From: Clostridium tunisiense TJ
GTDB lineage: Bacteria; Bacillota; Clostridia; Clostridiales; Clostridiaceae
DNA: 64,000 nucleotides
Reading direction: 5' to 3'
Assembly: GCF_000300195.1 (NCBI RefSeq)
Contig: NZ_AMQH01000014.1
Coordinates: 1 to 64,000 of the forward strand
In this document: piece after piece, positions 63,509-64,000 of the stretch
Layout of the letters: each line of letters begins with the position of its first letter
Numbering within the stretch: the first letter of the stretch is position 1
Position numbers and translations under genes: made by a program
The notes under the pieces: generated by a model
The model's input: only the letters and a program-made list of their open reading frames with translations
The model's database searches: none
What the model was told of the DNA's origin: nothing

Positions 63509-64000
63509 TTAAAAATTCCTCCAAAACTCCTTTTGTTTCATTTTGAAGTATTTTAAGCTCTTTTGATATTTCCTCCAAACTTCTTGTTTGTTGATAACTA
63601 TAAAAATATCTGGTAAAAGATATGCTATATCCTTTTACTGTCTTACTTTCATCAATCCATGCATCTGGTACATATTTTAGAACTTCTCTATTAAAATATT
63701 CCTTAGTATCTTCATTCAAAGGCACATTTTCACTATCTCTTAAATCAGTATCCGGTTCAAAAATAATTGTTCCATCTTTTTCAACTTTCTTTATAACCGG
63801 CTTAGCATCTTCATCCTTCCAACTAAATGCATCCAGTATAATTTTCTTATCACTTGCACTTAGTTTTATATCTAATTCCTCACATATCTCATCAACTTTT
63901 ATTTTAAATTCATTATAATCATCAAACGCTATATTTCCAATTTTATTATAAAGTTGTTCTGCTATCTCCATTAATGATCTTTGCTTCATCCAAAATTCAC
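63501..64000 (-). CDS. hsdM: Type I methyltransferase subunit (HsdM), C-terminal part
   Basis: Only the last ~166 residues are inside the window; the frame is open to the right edge, so the gene continues outside. The visible part has the HsdM tail: YFNREVLKYVPDAWIDESK, SISFTRYFY and a final coiled helix (LEEISKELKILQNE). HsdM modifies adenine in the target with S-adenosylmethionine; the catalytic motifs lie beyond the edge. Confidence 0.93.
   Translation of the reverse strand, partial: EFWMKQRSLMEIAEQLYNKIGNIAFDDYNEFKIKVDEICEELDIKLSASDKKIILDAFSWKDEDAKPVIKKVEKDGTIIFEPDTDLRDSENVPLNEDTKEYFNREVLKYVPDAWIDESKTVKGYSISFTRYFYSYQQTRSLEEISKELKILQNETKGVLEEFLND

Overview
The window reads as a chromosomal segment of a low-GC, anaerobic, spore-forming Firmicute, most likely Clostridium or a close relative. 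Supporting signs are the strongly AT-rich DNA, strong AGGAGG-type ribosome sites, TTG/GTG starts, a V-type (Na+-type) ATPase operon, a flavodiiron protein, HprK, Spo0E-like and SpoVB-like sporulation genes, and a collagen-like surface protein. No species is assigned.

Layout. 0-3 kb: a collagen-like gene runs off the left edge on the minus strand, followed by csoR with its operator, msrB, a kinase-like gene and two tRNA-Leu genes. 3-20 kb: housekeeping genes (lytic transglycosylase, coaE, polA, aroC, glutaminase, a third tRNA-Leu, aminopeptidase apeA, hprK, arginase, flavodiiron protein, HelD-type helicase, peptide deformylase). Two small genes here are easy to miss: a Spo0E-like ORF at 13599-13766 and a probable selenoprotein gene at 19043-19336, read through an in-frame TGA that follows a Cys codon. 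20-28.7 kb: a nine-gene ntpFIKECGABD operon. 29-49 kb: B12-type radical SAM protein, methyltransferase, zinc phospholipase C-like protein, beta-propeller protein, M29 aminopeptidase, two convergent lipid flippase-like genes, pseudouridine synthase, M20 amidohydrolases, a thioredoxin-like protein, MATE exporter, a LysR / YfcC permease / M20 hydrolase group, and an EEP-family hydrolase.

49-54.7 kb is a decaying accessory region: pseudogenes of a nitroreductase, a peroxiredoxin, a conjugation-type secretion protein F, a recombinase-like protein, a phage ArpU-like regulator and an XRE regulator. They are interspersed with two intact unknown genes, one HEPN-like and one with a UDG-like C-terminus. 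54.8-64 kb is a defence-like island: a large P-loop GTPase with an integrase-like N-terminus plus an 87-residue partner, expressed from a promoter flanked by 13-bp inverted repeats, next to a type I restriction-modification operon (hsdM-hsdS-hsdR). That operon continues into a PC4/YdbC-like ssDNA-binding protein, a small conserved protein and a PD-(D/E)XK-RAMA nuclease. hsdM runs off the right edge.

Most promising for new biology: the recoded small protein at 19.0 kb, the GTPase cassette and its promoter at 54.8-57.5 kb, the unknown 492-residue protein at 52.4-53.9 kb, and several structured leaders (MATE, thioredoxin-like, methyltransferase and SpoVB-like genes).
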